Below, in pieces: positions 11,506 through 24,248 of a stretch of 64,000 nt of DNA. Source of the DNA: Cryptomeria japonica (Eukaryota; Streptophyta; Pinopsida; Cupressales; Cupressaceae); NCBI RefSeq assembly GCF_030272615.1, contig NC_081415.1, positions 262,074,425 through 262,138,424 on the forward strand, in the 5' to 3' direction. The notes beneath the pieces were generated by a model. The model saw only the letters and a program-made list of their open reading frames with translations, searched no databases and had not been told where the DNA came from. Both the position numbers and the translations under genes were made by a program. Every line of letters starts with the position of its first letter. Within the stretch, counting starts at the first letter, position 1.

Positions 11506-14500
11506 GTCACTTGCTTCTTGGTAGGCCTTGGCAATGTGATAGGAAAGCCAAGCATGATGGGGAGAAGAACACCTATGCCATTTTGAAAGATGAAGTGAAC
11601 TACAACCTTACTCCTCTACAAGAAGAAGGTAAAGCTAATCATGAGGGACCCAATATTATGATGGTGGGGGAGAAGGAATTTCTGAAAAATTTGAGGGAGG
11701 AAGGGGGGCAAGGATATGCCTTAATTGTTAAGTCGACAAACAAATCAGTTTTGTCTTTTAAGAAGGAAAGTACCATGCCTAGTGAATTCCAAACCCTGTT
11801 AGAAGAGTACAAGGGTATAAAAGTGGACGAAATGCCTAATTATTTTCCTCCAATCAAAGATATCAGTCATCATATAGATCTGATATGAAGTGCTACATTG
11901 CCTAATAAGGCTGCCTATAAAATGACCTTGGCCCGAAATGAGGAAATAGCAAAATAAGTGCAAGAATTATTGGATAAAGGCCTAGTTAGAGAGATTCTAA
12001 GCCCTTGTGCAATGCCTACTATGTTGGACCCTAAGAATGATGGTAAGCAGAGCTTATGTACTGATTCGAGAGCCATACATAAGATAACCATCAGATATAG
12101 GTTTCCTATGCCAAGAACGAAAGACCTCATGGATTGTCTAGGTGGTGCTTACTACTTTTCAAAGATTGACGTGAAGAGTGGGTATCATCAAATTAAGATT
12201 AGAGAGGGGGATGAATGGAAGACAACATTTAAGACTAATGAAGGCCTATATGAGTGGCTTACGATGCCCTTTGGACTCTCCAATTCACCTAGTACATTCA
12301 TGAGACTAATGAATGAAGTATTAAAACCTTTTATTGGTAAATTTGTTGTTTATTTGGATGAAATTATTGTGTTTAGCAAGTTCAAGGAGGATAATTTGAA
12401 GCATCTTGACATGGTGCTAAGGAGAGTACATGAGGAGAAGTTGATGATCAACTTGGAGAAATGTGAATTCATGAAAGAGGAATTCGTATATCTCAGTTTT
12501 CTCATCTCAAAGGGAAGTTTGAAGATGGACCCAGCCAAGGTGGAGACTATCCTCAATTGGCTAACCCCTAAGTCAGTGGAGGATGTGAGGGTTTTTCATG
12601 GTCTTGCAAGTTTCTACTGAAAATTCATAGGGAACTTCAATCACATATGTGCACCAATCATAGATACAATCAAGGGAGACAAAAAGAGTAAGTTCATGTG
12701 GACTAAGGAAGCAAACGAAGGGTTTGAATATTTGAAAAGAAGGGTATCTCAATAAAGTATCATTACTCTTCTTGATTTTAATAAAGTATTTATAATAGAA
12801 TGTGATGCTAGTGGTCAAGCAATAGGGGAAGTCCTAAGTCAAGAAGGGAAACTGGTTGCATTTTTTAGCAAGAAATTTAATGAGGCTAAGAGAAAATATT
12901 CTTCATATAATTTGGAACTCTATGCTATGGTCAAGCCCTCAAGAAATGGAGGCATTATTTGTTACCAAAGAAATTTATTGTGTTTACTAACAATCATGCT
13001 CTTAGCTTCTTGAATGGACAAGATAAATTGAACCACATGCACATAAAGTGGGTTGAGTACTTACAAGCATACACCTTCACCATAAAACATAAGAAATGAT
13101 AATACAATAAAGTTGCAAATGCTCTTAATAGGAGAGCCATGTTGGTCCAAGAGGTACAATTGCAAAGTGTGGGTATAGAATCCCTCAAAAGTATGTACAA
13201 GGAGGATGATGATTTCAAGGAAGTTTTTGATGTTTGTTCTAAATTTTTAGATGCATTTCATAGCGAGTATGTTGATTATGTTGTGCAAGATGGTTTATTG
13301 TTTAAGGGGGATCAATTGTGCATACCAAAGTACTCTATGAGAGTCATTTTGATAAAGGAGAAGCACAATGGAAGTCTAGGTGCTCATTTTGGCCTTAACA
13401 AAACTTTGGAACAAGTTAGAAGATTATATTTTTGGCTAAAAATGTAGGTGGATTTAAGGAAGTATGTAGAAAGATGCACCATATGTCAAAGAGAAAAGGG
13501 TACTACCTCAAATGTAAGACTCTACCAACCCCTACATATACCAAAAATACCTTGGGAAAGCATAAGCATGGATTTTGCATTGGGGCTACCTAGAACACAA
13601 AGGGGGTTTGATAGTGTCTTTGTTGTGGTAGATAGATTCAGTAAAAAAATTATTCCTTGAAAATGTACAAATAATGCATCTAACATTGGAGGTATGTTCT
13701 TTAAGGAAGTTGTGAGGATTCATGGTCTTCCTTTGACCATTGTGTCAGATAGAGACTCCAAATTCATTGGTCACTTTTGGAGGACATTGTGGAAGAAGTT
13801 GGGCACTAATTTGGCTTATAGTTCTACCTACCATCCCCAAATAGATGGAAAAAAAGAGGAAGTGAATATATCTCTTGGTAATTTGTTGAGATGTTGTACC
13901 AAGGAGCATGGCCTACAATGGGATCTAGTTCTCCCCCAAGCCAAGTATGCCTATAATGATTCCATTAATAGGAGTATAGGGTAAACCCCATTTTAAGTTG
14001 TGTATGGGATGAGTCCAAGGGGGGTTTGTGAGTTAAGATATCTGAAGGGAATGGAGAAGAGGAGTGTTGAAGGTGAGGAATTTTCAGCAGCCATGAAGGA
14101 TCTTCATGATCAAGTGAAAGCAAACATCAAACAAAGTGTGGATAGATACAAGGAGAGGGAAAATTTGAAAAGAAGGAATGTCCAATACAAGGTTGGAGAC
14201 TTATTACTGGCACATCTAAAGAAGGAGACTTCCTAAGGGTAGATATACAAAGTTATACATGAAGAAGATAGGGCCTTGCAAGATAATCCACAAGTTCGAT
14301 GAGAACGCTTATGAGATTGCACTTCCTTCGAGAGTGGCTATCTCCCCAATATTTAATGTTACTGAATTGTACCCCTTTAAGGGATATTTGGATGCAAGTA
14401 TAGGTGTTGATGCTGATTAATATTGGATAAATAATGTACCCCCTTCTGAACCATTGAAACTTGAAGCCATTCTTGACACCAGAGAGGTGAAGAGAACTAG

Positions 14501-14600
14501 GAATCGGGTCTATAATGAGCACTTGGTCAAGTGGCATGGGCTACCTCCAGAAGATGATACTTGAATGAATGAGGGGGACATTAAGAAGCATGGTATATCT
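11506..14600 (+). pseudogene. gypsy pol: RT, RNase H, integrase, chromodomain (broken)
   Basis: Starts in the protease-RT linker. RT is open at 11958-12620: the first Asp is in [12 protein letters not shown] (about 12168), and the catalytic YLDD box reads YLDEI (about 12351), with the second Asp changed to Glu. RNase H follows from about 12640 (ECDASGQAIGEVLSQEGK). The integrase zinc finger (H...H...CTIC) covers about 13365-13500. The core has MDFALGLP (about 13570), SDRDSKF (about 13745) and, in place of TDGQTE, IDGKKEE (about 13845). A chromodomain (YNEHLVKWHGLPPED-stop) ends at 14600. Stops at 11886, 12618, 13445, 13658 and elsewhere, plus frameshifts, make it dead. Confidence 0.88.
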
Positions 14601-14648
14601 CTGCAAAAACTGATCTTAGGTGGTACATGAGATCTTCTCCACCCCGGG

Positions 14649-15225
14649 TGTATGGTGCAGGAGCACCTTGGTCTCAGTGATTCCTTATGAAGGCTTTCAA
14701 CATGTTGTTTTGTTTTTGTATTAAGACAAGTTGTAATAAGGTCATATGGACCACTTGATGTAATTGCAAACCATTTGTAACCATTTCATATCAATTTGTA
14801 AGGCCAATGGTGGCATTTGAGTCATATAGGCCTATAAGGTCCTAGTTGGGTCAACATTGGTCAAACTCACTCAGATGTACCCAAATGGAGAGAAAATGAT
14901 GTAAATTATGTCTTGGAGTCATTTTGACATGTTTCAAAGGTTAGGACCAAGTTTGAAGTCAAGATGATGAATAATGTAAAAGTTATCAAAAAAGTTGTGA
15001 AAGTTGCTTGACAACTTGAAAAGTTGTCAAGCAACCTCAATGTCAAATGCAATCCCAATGGCTAACCAAGTTTAAATTATGGTTATGACCATTAGAAATA
15101 ATGAAGGCAAGTATATAAACCCTCCTTTGGGTTGAGGAGAGGTTTTTGATGGGTGTATTGAGCCTTTTAAACTTTCCTTGACATTTGATTTGTGATTTGT
15201 TGATTCACCTAGGTCCTCTACATCA
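14649..15225 (+). mobile_element. 3' LTR of the gypsy element
   Basis: From TGTATGGTGCAGGAGC to CTCTACATCA, about 577 bp. Its last 300 bp align by eye with 8056-8380. A TATA-like TATATAAACCC lies near 15111. The start is inferred from the TG and the similarity to the LTR start at 5756. No confident target duplication could be checked, because the left partner LTR is truncated. Confidence 0.8.
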
Positions 15226-18200
15226 CTTGACTTGTGAATTTATCCTTGAACCATGCTAGAGTCCTTGAACTAGTGACCTTGCATTTTTATCCTCTAAGAT
15301 GCACGTATATCTTGATCAGTTGGCTTTAGAGTTGGACAATTTTATATCTTGAACACCCCAAACCCATTGGTGAAGGAAAAATACCCTCACGACACTTGAA
15401 TTAAGAGCATTGGACAAAAGGGTGTGAACACATGATAAGAATAGTGTCGCCAAGTCACTGGGTGATACCTACAAGACTAGTTGGAAATTGGGTGAGCTCA
15501 AGATGTGTTTATTCCACCCAAAACTTCCCAAAACCCACTCCATGACACTTGGGGATGCCTAGATCAACTAGAAACTAAGTTGAGACACCTTGGGACACCT
15601 TTTAGGTTGTCCTGATTGAGCCCAAAATTACTTCAACCGACTTAAAACCACATTAAGCCAGTCAAGAATACATGAACATAACAGGAGATGATTAAATCAA
15701 TCTCCAACTGTACTCAATATACAACTATGTCCATTTTAGAGCACCAATTGAAGTGCTCCTATAGCACATCCATAATGCAATAAGAATCGATGATAATATA
15801 ACGTCATAGGTCGTGCCCTATTCAACCACAAAAGCACTTAAATTTACACTAAACCATACCAATATGATACAATTACATCCAAATCCTCTTGAAGTGGTCA
15901 TTACATACATAATCAATGTTTACAATGCTTGGATCAATATACAAATGATTACAATCTTACAAGAAAGGGGGAATGTGAAGGAGCATGTGTTGCAGATGAT
16001 GGAAGAACTCTCTAACTCAAATCGCGATCCAAGTCCACTAGTCCCTATTGGTGGTTTGCAATGGCACCCAACCATGTTGAACCCGTAGCTCCACCCCACC
16101 ATACTTGTGGAGATAGTCACATGACCAAATAGTCATACAAATCATACAAGAGGGAGTAATAGGTTTACACACAATTCCCAAGCATGGAGCATATACTCAA
16201 CAATAATTACTCAACCAAAGAAAGAACCATAATACAACATCAAGTCAAGCAGCATTGTCAATAATGAATCATCACATCATAAAGAAACAATAAAATAAGA
16301 AATTTGATTGAGCAACAATAAGCAACATCAAAAGAGAGAGGATACATCCTTTATTGACACTAATAAGGATCAGAGGCACCAATAAGGAGAAACACCAAGC
16401 CATCCAACATATGTCACAACACAATAACCAAAATGATCAACAAATATAAATCCATTGGGTGCTACTCAAACTATCAAACTTAGATACTAGAGTGCTAGTA
16501 TAGAGAGTGTTATCGTGTGCACTCATGAAGACACACCCATGGAACTAAGCATTCTATCATATGGACGATAATTATGATCCTGCATGTCCGAGTGCTACAT
16601 GTGTGACATACCTATCTGGATAAGAACCAACACCTACATGTTTGAGCATGCCTTCTTGATGCATCATTGGCCTCATAGTAACAATTAAGGCATATTTGGG
16701 GCAATCAATTATCTTATTTAATGTTTAACCCATCCCAAGTTTTAATTGCATTTTTAGTTGATTAAGACTCCTCAACGTGATTGCTTGTGTTGCCACTTAT
16801 GAGCTGAGTATGCATTATCCTAGACCCACTCTACTACCTAGACCTAAGATCACCCCATTCAGTTGAATGAGGAATCAAAATAAAACACAATGTTAGATCT
16901 TAATGACAAGGCATCTCAAATACCTCAAATTATCTGACTTACAATATGTCATTTCACACATAAGCAAGTCATACTCAATTTGCCACAATGCCGAGAAAAT
17001 GGATTTAAATTGATCCCTCATAAATAATATCATCATTTCACAATAAAATAACACCTCAAAACCATCAAATTCTACTATTTAAAAATTTTAATTTTGGACC
17101 AAAAACTAGTCCAAGAGGCCATCCACCATTGATAGACCTGCCAAAAGCTCAAATTTTCAAAATGCATAAATAAAAAAGTGTCAAACCCATTGGTTCTTAT
17201 CCTTTCAACAAAACAAAAATTCTTTCAATATTCCATTTCAACAATCAAATAAAAACTGGGTAGCATATCCCCATATAAACCCATATTTTCTAAAATTTCA
17301 AACAACAATTCATACATACATTTAAATGTAATGCTATAAATTGAAAGAGTGTTCTAAATCACTCAATAAACCATTTACAATAATCTACAACCATTTTAAT
17401 TCAAAAACAAAGGATAGATGAGAGTTTCCTACTTCAAAACTTGCAAGAACTTCATATTGGAAAATAATAGTATACACACCGGAAGAGGATGGGATCTTTG
17501 GGTAGCTAGTATAAATCCCAAAGACAATTATTTTGAGCCAATCCCACAAAAATCCACCACGCCAAACTACCCCAATCAACAATCCAAATTCAAGGTTTAG
17601 GGCTTTTGCGAGCACGTGAGAGGAAATGACTAAGTGCTCAAAAATGAACTTCAATTCATAATACAAACTTACTTTTTGAGTGAGGAAATTAAAATGATAT
17701 AAAACCAAATTAAAAATTAAATATCAAATATACACCAAAATGACCCCTAAAGACAAATAATGTAATTGTCATCGAATTGAATACTCATAAGGCACATTTC
17801 ACAATTAAATATTAAATCTACTCAATAATATTAAAATATCATTAATACATACACATTTAATGACAAAAATTCACAATTCATTGACTATGCACAAATAGTC
17901 TTTACGAGTCTTACTCAAATATGCATTAGGGTTCTTAAGCATTACCAAACTAGCAACTGGAGGTGTAAAATCACATATAATCAAGTAAATCTTCTAAATT
18001 AGGATGATGGGTATAGATAGGTAATAAAATTGGTCAATGTGCTATCTCTTGTAATGATCGTCAAGGAAATGGGCATGCTTGGACTTGTGGAGCCAAGTGG
18101 AGTCGATAATTTGTACCTGCATTCGCCAAAACACAACAAATACCTATGCATATGTATATAATATACTATAGATAAAACACATATATAATTATTCCCTAAT

Positions 18201-20199
18201 CGAGGACACATAATAACATCATTAGTAATTGATATCTCATCAAATTAATACAACATAATCAAGTTGAATAGACAAAAATACTACATCTAACATGATTAAC
18301 ATCAATCACAACTATAAGCATTTTAATCTCTTAACAAAATAGAATAATATAAAATATGACTTATTACTTTCTAATCATTAATCAGGTTAACATCACTTTT
18401 CAACTTAAGCATCAATATATTTATGGATGCAATAATTGAACTCGCATAGTTAATCCATCTCAATTATTAGAGGCACGATTGGTTCTCACATATAGGCACA
18501 AGAAATAAAGCACACATCTCAATGTGATAGCATAATCACGATCACCATGAAGCAATTCAACACATCACTAGTCCAAAATGATCATGAAACATATATCAAA
18601 CACAGTATAAGATAAGCACTCAAAGTCGCATACTAAAACAATGAAACATACATAACAAGATCAAAGCACCACAAAATTGATCCACATCCAACAACAAATG
18701 CTACAACTATAGGAACAAAGACAAGTTAATATCAAGAAGTGTGTAATGCAGGAGATCAAATGGGAGAGGCTTACATATAGTGTCTCTAGTGCTTTTAACT
18801 CCCATGAGTTTCCACCATATTCCAATTTGGAATCTATGGGTACAAAGTATGGATTTAACAATGTAAATAACAGTGTGATGACCATCAAACTAAAAAGATA
18901 TAAATAGTTCACTAATTTAATAGATCCTTCACATGTAGTGTTAAAACAAATTTTGAAACAAAAACTTGTCACTTTGCCTCCTATTAAGCACATTGACACA
19001 TCTACAAGTGTACTACCATATTTCAAGGAATTTACTTTTGTGATTGTCATCAAACACATCAAGCATACTTTAAGTAGGCAAATCACACTCAAAAATAAAA
19101 TTTGCGATCTTATTGTCAAAAGTGTGATACAAGTAGAGGATATTTGTGATCATGAAAATGAATTCTAAGTACCTTATTATGATGACTCAAATCACATAGA
19201 AATAGGTAATGATGATTATCCATGGCTAGTACAATACTAAATATATAATCTATGATAACTCTTAATGATATAGCTAGCAAACCTTACATTGATGTCATAA
19301 ATGAAGGTATTGAATAAATTGATTATGAAGGCAATATGCAAAAGCAAATATCCACTAAATAATCTTAGGAACAAGGACATATAAGCAAAATCACAACATT
19401 TAGGCTAGTTAATCCAAATAAAATATTATGATTGGAACATTTATAGATCCATTTTATTCATAGAGAAACTTAATGATCATCCATCATCACCATAACTCAA
19501 GCATCATGACATTATAGATGTGAATCTTATGTGGTAATTGGTTTGAAAGACATATTTTCATTCAATTGAGATAGATTCATTTCAACCCACGTCTACTAAC
19601 ACTATCAATTAATCTATTTCTATACATAGAACTTGTTTTTATTACACATCATACTATTACATGTGCTATGTCCATATTCTTTCTATACTTTCACTTGATC
19701 TTGCCACTCAGGAGTCAAGATATTTTTTCTTGATGTAAGTTTTATATCTTTATATTTTTTGTCTACATCTTCTTATCCATATCGATGGCACACATAGATA
19801 GATATACAAAAGGTATGTTTTTTACACTCAATTATATCTTGCTCAATTTTTCATATTTTATTTTTCTCCTCTCTTTGATTTTACTCATTACAGAATCTGA
19901 GGGGGCATATTATTATTATTTCTATCCTTAGTTTATGTACAATTTTTAGAATTTGGAAGCACATACTTATTCTACCGATAGAGTATAAAATCTTTTTATA
20001 TCCTTTATATCATTATTATTTTGTAATTTCTACATGGGCATGCATATTCATTTAGATTTAGACACTCACTAAAGTGGAGACCAAACGTAGAGGAGAAAAT
20101 TGCACACCCTTACACATTCTTTTCTTATTTAACTGCTTTGTTTGGATATCTTTTATGACAAGATGATACTCATCTGGAAGCACAAAACATTTCCATCTC
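15226..20199. other. Long AT-rich spacer without recognisable genes
   Basis: About 5 kb with no protein I recognise. The longest frames (15813-16088 plus, 17385-17708 minus, 18661-19119 minus) lack any motif and look like chance openings in AT-rich DNA. The style, rich in CAA, CAC and ATC words, resembles 6568-7560. It is probably old retroelement non-coding sequence, but I cannot assign a family. Confidence 0.5.
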
Positions 20200-21300
20200 A
20201 GGAAACTGAGCAATCAAAGGATGATACTTCTATTCCATAAAGTACAGGTTAATGATCAAGGTGGTGTAAATATTCCAGAAGAAGTTAAGGTTGAGGATGC
20301 AGAAGATAAGGGTGAAGCAGACATAACAAATGAAGTTGAGAATCCTCTGGTAGATTCTGAGATACCTACGAAGGAAGCAGAAATAGAGAAGGTTGCAGAG
20401 AAAGAGCAGGTTGAGGTAAAACAAGGACACGTTCCGAAAGCAAGAGACATTGCAAGGGTGAGCTAGTTATAGATGATCCAAAATTCATACAAGGTTCGAT
20501 TAACCTCGCCTCTTTGTCGCCAATCTAGAAGCTTCAATTGACGTCATTTTCACAAGCTAAAGCCAGTGAGAATTTAGTTAAGTCACACACTAAGGACAAT
20601 ATGTTGCTAAAATTGGCATTTGGAGTTTTGGAGAAATTGATGCCTTCATTTTAGAAGGATACTTCAGATGCCCCATCAAGTCAATTGAAGAGTTTGATCA
20701 ACTCTGTAGATACACATTTTGAATCTTTTGAGAAATTTGTTGAGGTAAAGGTCAAGAATGAGTTTAATGCTAAAAGGCTCCTAACACTAAAGAGGATGAT
20801 TGTTGATGATAGAGCCACATTAGACACTTGTGTAAAAAGAATGTAGGATGCATTATCTGGAGGTGGACACATCTACACATCCTTCTTATCATTGTTTGTG
20901 TTCACTGAGGACATTGAGCAAAAATCAAAAGAGCACGAAAATCAGTTAGCTCAAATATCAAAGTTAGTTGATCCCTTGTCAGTTTTCTTGAGTAGTAATG
21001 AAGACCAAGTAATCTCTTTACTTGAGATAATTAGGAGTTTGGGCCAGGACAAGGAAAGAATAATTAGCAGAGTTGGAGAACTTAGGAGTCACATTGTCCC
21101 TAAGTTGGATATTATGCTTAGTGCTCTGTAGGATGCACAAAGTGCTCGTGCCAATAGTGAACCAAAAGATCTAAAGTCAGTAGAAACTCACACATACCTA
21201 TTTAGCAGCCTTATAATAGTTTTAGAGAGCTTGAAGAAAGGTTGGGACAATCACCTAAATTGATTGAAGAATATTTATGTAGACATTTTCAAGTTTTTGT
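20200..21300 (+). pseudogene. C-terminal part of a Sirevirus-like accessory ORF
   Basis: Fragments in two frames form the acidic and coiled-coil end of an accessory protein like that at 2-3231. At 20221-20466 is an acidic Glu/Val/Lys-rich stretch (NIPEEVKVEDAEDKGEADI). At 20892-21131 is a helical stretch (DIEQKSKEHENQLAQISK...). Stops and at least one frameshift separate them. Position just before polypurine tracts and an LTR supports the call. The 5' part of the element is missing. Confidence 0.55.
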
Positions 21301-21374
21301 GATTAAGAACTATGTGTACATATGTAAATAAAATTTTGGATTGAATTTTTGATTTTCAGAACCTTAGCTTTGCC

Positions 21375-21551
21375 ATTGATGTCAAAGGGGGAGTGTAGAT
21401 GAGTGAAAAATGTTGATCTTAAGGGGAGTTATTGAGTTTTGGAGTCTGAATTGTTAGATTTTTGAAGCATTGCAGTGTATAGTATTTTGGTCTTGGTTTT
21501 GACACCTAGTCATTTTTCACTAAGTGTCGCCATCAATGCCAAAGGGGAAGA
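21375..21551 (+). promoter_or_regulatory. Repeated polypurine tracts before an LTR
   Basis: Purine runs AAAGGGGGAG (near 21386), AAGGGGAG (near 21420) and AAAGGGGAAGA (21541-21551). The last touches the LTR start at 21553. The arrangement is the same as at 3290-3609. Confidence 0.65.
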
Positions 21552-21552
21552 T

Positions 21553-22973
21553 TGTTGGCAAGAGACACTGCATTGATTTTTAGATGTTGTCATTCATGGA
21601 AAATGGAGTCAAATATTCCATTTGTAGTTCATGATTTGATCATATCAAAAGAGAGATTGAGGTCTGGCCGTGAGGTTCGATAAGATAGAACAAGATATTT
21701 GACAGTATGCGGTATTTTGGTTAAATATTTTGTTTTGTGGATCTCGAAGAAGCATCGTGGAAGTGTTATCTACCTTATTCAAGGTCTGTGGCCTCTAGTG
21801 TTGTGTTTTGAGTGATTTGAAAGTTCCGATGTACAGGTTTTTAGTTAGAACATTGTTCATTAGTAGTAATGTGTGGAAAACCTATGTGCGGATTATGCAG
21901 ATTGATTTTGGTGATCATTTGTGTGTTCAAGGATGTTAAGAAGACATATGGGAAGCATGTGGACAAATTGTTTTGGTCTGTGTGATTGTTTTGCATCAGA
22001 TTGAGCCGACTTGGAGTACATGTTTCATCTTTTGCATATTGTTCTTGAAGCCAACATGAAGGAGACCTAATTTGATGATGCAAGTATAAAAGACCGGTTG
22101 ATATGATCATTTTGGATATTTGTGGTTATGTGGAAAGTATTTGTGAGCGATTGTGCGCAGTTTCACGTGTGCTTATGAAGGATTTGTGCTCTGGTCATAG
22201 GGGATTCACTTAGTGATCCTAGGTTATAGCACATGCATTCATGACATACTAAACAATCCCCCTATTTTCAAAAAATATTGTCCTAAACTTCTTTTTTTTC
22301 ACCCCCTCCCAATACACTACTCGAATTAAAAGCCCCCCTATTTTCAGCAAATATTGTATTTTTTCATAGTTGGAATTAAAAACCCCCCTATTTTCACCGA
22401 TAGGCAATATATTGCACCCTCATTTTAGGGATATTAAACCTCCTAATATGAATGCATGTGACATAATATTGCCTATCTAGTGAAGCCCCCATGACTCTGG
22501 TATAGTACATAACAACATAACATAGCAGTGTAGCAGAGCAAAGTAAGATTGTGTATTTTGTGCTTAACTAGAACTATTTTCAGGCATTTGCAGGTGCTAT
22601 TCATTAGTTCATTCCTTCTTGTAATCATTGTAAGCAATTGTAAGGCATCGAGCCTTCTGAGTTGTAGCCCTTATTTTAATTTGAGTAGTTAGCACTAGGT
22701 AGTGTGCATAAATGCATGCGCATTCCCCTTATGTAATATTTCTATACTTCTAACAGAGTATATTAATATTGTGAGTCTCAATCCCACCATGGTTTTTCCC
22801 TTAACTGGGTTTCCACATAAAAATCCTGGTGTTATGGTGTTGTGGATATTTGCTTTATGTGTTTGCATCTTTCTTTTGTTTAGTTGCATTAAATGGTTGA
22901 AGAATCAAATTAAGAATGTTAAACTTTACAAAACACTGATTCACCCCCCTCTCAGTGTTCCTTGATTCCAACA
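21553..22973 (+). mobile_element. 3' LTR of the second Sirevirus-like element
   Basis: TGTTGGCAAG at 21553 to TTGATTCCAACA at 22973, 1,421 bp. It has a TATA-like AGTATAAAAG near 22080, and the CATGGTTTTTCCC...GGGTTTCC and CACCCCCCTCTCAG blocks near 22788 and 22942. It shares ends and internal blocks with the LTRs at 3611-4794 and 9886-11500. An inverted-repeat unit (22230-22477) lies inside it, and a TRIM begins six bases after its end. Confidence 0.8.
22230..22477. repeat. Inverted-repeat unit inside the LTR (possible MITE)
   Basis: CACATGCATTCAT at 22230-22242 is the exact reverse complement of 22448-22460. A second, overlapping inverted pair is GATAGGCAATAT (22399-22410) with ATATTGCCTATC (22466-22477). 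Between them CCCCCTATTTTCA occurs three times (near 22258, 22334 and 22385). This could be a small MITE inserted in the LTR, but I see no clean target duplication, so the class is open. Confidence 0.45.
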
Positions 22974-22978
22974 ATAAT

Positions 22979-23351
22979 TGTTGCAAGGTGTGCGCCCTTG
23001 GTCTCCTTGTGTTGTGTAGCACAACACTCAGGTTTGTGACATGGCTTAATCGCCCCCTGTGGATTCTATGAGTCTAGTGGTTGTATCGAGCATTAACAGG
23101 TCAATCTTTTGGTGCAACGACAACCACACTTGTAACAAGTGGTATCAGAGCTTGGCTACAGGTTCAAACCCCTCGCTTGCACTAGGGGGGATCGTTGCTA
23201 TATATGCGCCCTTGGTCTCCTTGTGTTGTGCAATGCAACACTTAGGTTTGTGACATGGCTTAACCGCCTCCTGTGGATTCCGTAAGTCTAGTGGTTGTAT
23301 CGGGCATTAACAAGTCAATCTTTTGGTGCAACGACAACCACACTTGTAACA
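22979..23351 (+). mobile_element. Complete TRIM (terminal-repeat retrotransposon in miniature)
   Basis: Two direct repeats of 159 bp each (22979-23137 and 23193-23351) differ at about 17 positions by eye, roughly 89% identity. Most differences are transitions. The 5' copy starts TGTTGCAAG, and both end CTTGTAACA. The 55-bp centre holds the initiator-Met primer-binding site TGGTATCAGAGC (23140-23151) and a purine tract AGGGGGGA just before the second repeat. Flanks are ATAAT (22974-22978) and ATTAT (23352-23356), an imperfect 5-bp target duplication. It has no coding capacity, so it was mobilised in trans. Confidence 0.9.
23140..23151 (+). promoter_or_regulatory. TRIM primer-binding site
   Basis: TGGTATCAGAGC, exact match to the usual plant initiator-Met site, two bases after the 5' repeat. 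Confidence 0.9.
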
Positions 23352-23356
23352 ATTAT

Positions 23357-24248
23357 TGGGTCTTTTTTGGCACATTAGTGGACTCTAAACGTAAATCCAA
23401 CATTTTGGTATACTATATCCCTTAATTTAAATTATAACCCTTAATTTAAATCTTTTCCCATCTTGGAATAGATTTCAGTTGTGATTTTATCCCCTCGATT
23501 GAATTGTGGTTGTGGTCTCATCTCTTTATTTTCAAATTCAAATTTAAGCATTTTCTACATTGACTCTTCTATAATATGAATGTTACTTATCAACCAATAT
23601 ACTGAGGTTTTGAATTGTGTATCTAGTGTTTGTATTTAAAGACAACTCCTAGTTCATTCTACTTATTGAATATACATGAAATCATTTAATCAAGAATTAC
23701 AATAACACATCAAAAGCATTTATGTCATATCTATTATAAGTTGAATTATCACCTAGTCTATATATTTTGGTATCCAAAATCTTTATTGTTTCTTTATTTT
23801 TATTATTGTCGAACCAATTTAAGGGCCTAACTGCAAGCAAGAAAGTCGATCACTCTTCCCCTTTATTGTAATAGGTCCTAACAATGCTTCTTAACATCAC
23901 CCAATTCTTAGGTCTTAGTCATCTTATGGTTCTCACACTAGATCCACTTTGGATCAAATCATCAATACAATCTTGTCCCATATCCTCAAATTCTTTTACT
24001 GTAATCATCTTAAATCCTTTATACCAAATCTCAAATCACCTACTTCCATTTATTTATCTCAAAATCTCAAATATTATCTAAATTTCTAATAAGATAGGTT
24101 TTATTTTCATATAATCTAAATTAGTACTAAAATATATTTTATTTCCCTATAATTCAATAAATTGGACTTTAATGCTTTGTACCTTACACTTAGAGCCACT
24201 CAATCTTTAAGCTAAAGAACTATTTAATTAATCCTTATCATTTTTTAA
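23357..24248. other. AT-rich spacer
   Basis: No gene, terminal repeat or primer site recognised. Confidence 0.5.

Larger units (their letters stand above)
8056..15225 (+). mobile_element. Chromodomain Ty3/gypsy retrotransposon, decayed
   Basis: Order: partial 5' LTR (8056-8380), Met-type primer-binding site, gag, protease, reverse transcriptase, RNase H, integrase, chromodomain, 3' LTR (14649-15225). A solo Sirevirus-like LTR (9886-11500) interrupts the protease-RT linker. Internal stops throughout mean it cannot encode a working polyprotein. Domain order and the chromodomain place it in the chromoviruses. Without the solo LTR the element is about 5.5 kb, typical for the clade. Confidence 0.9.

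Noticed and set aside
18661-19119. Hydrophobic minus-strand frame of 152 codons
   Set aside because: Cys/Leu/Ile-rich from AT-rich sequence, no motif, overlaps a plus-strand frame of similar quality.
23138-23192. tRNA-like words (GGTATCAGAGC, GGTTCAAACCC resembling a B box)
   Set aside because: They lie in the short centre of the TRIM. The first is the primer-binding site and no cloverleaf can be drawn.
22988-23357. Simple tandem duplication of about 150 bp
   Set aside because: Equal 159-bp copies with TG/CA-type ends, a primer-binding site and a purine tract between them show it is a TRIM.
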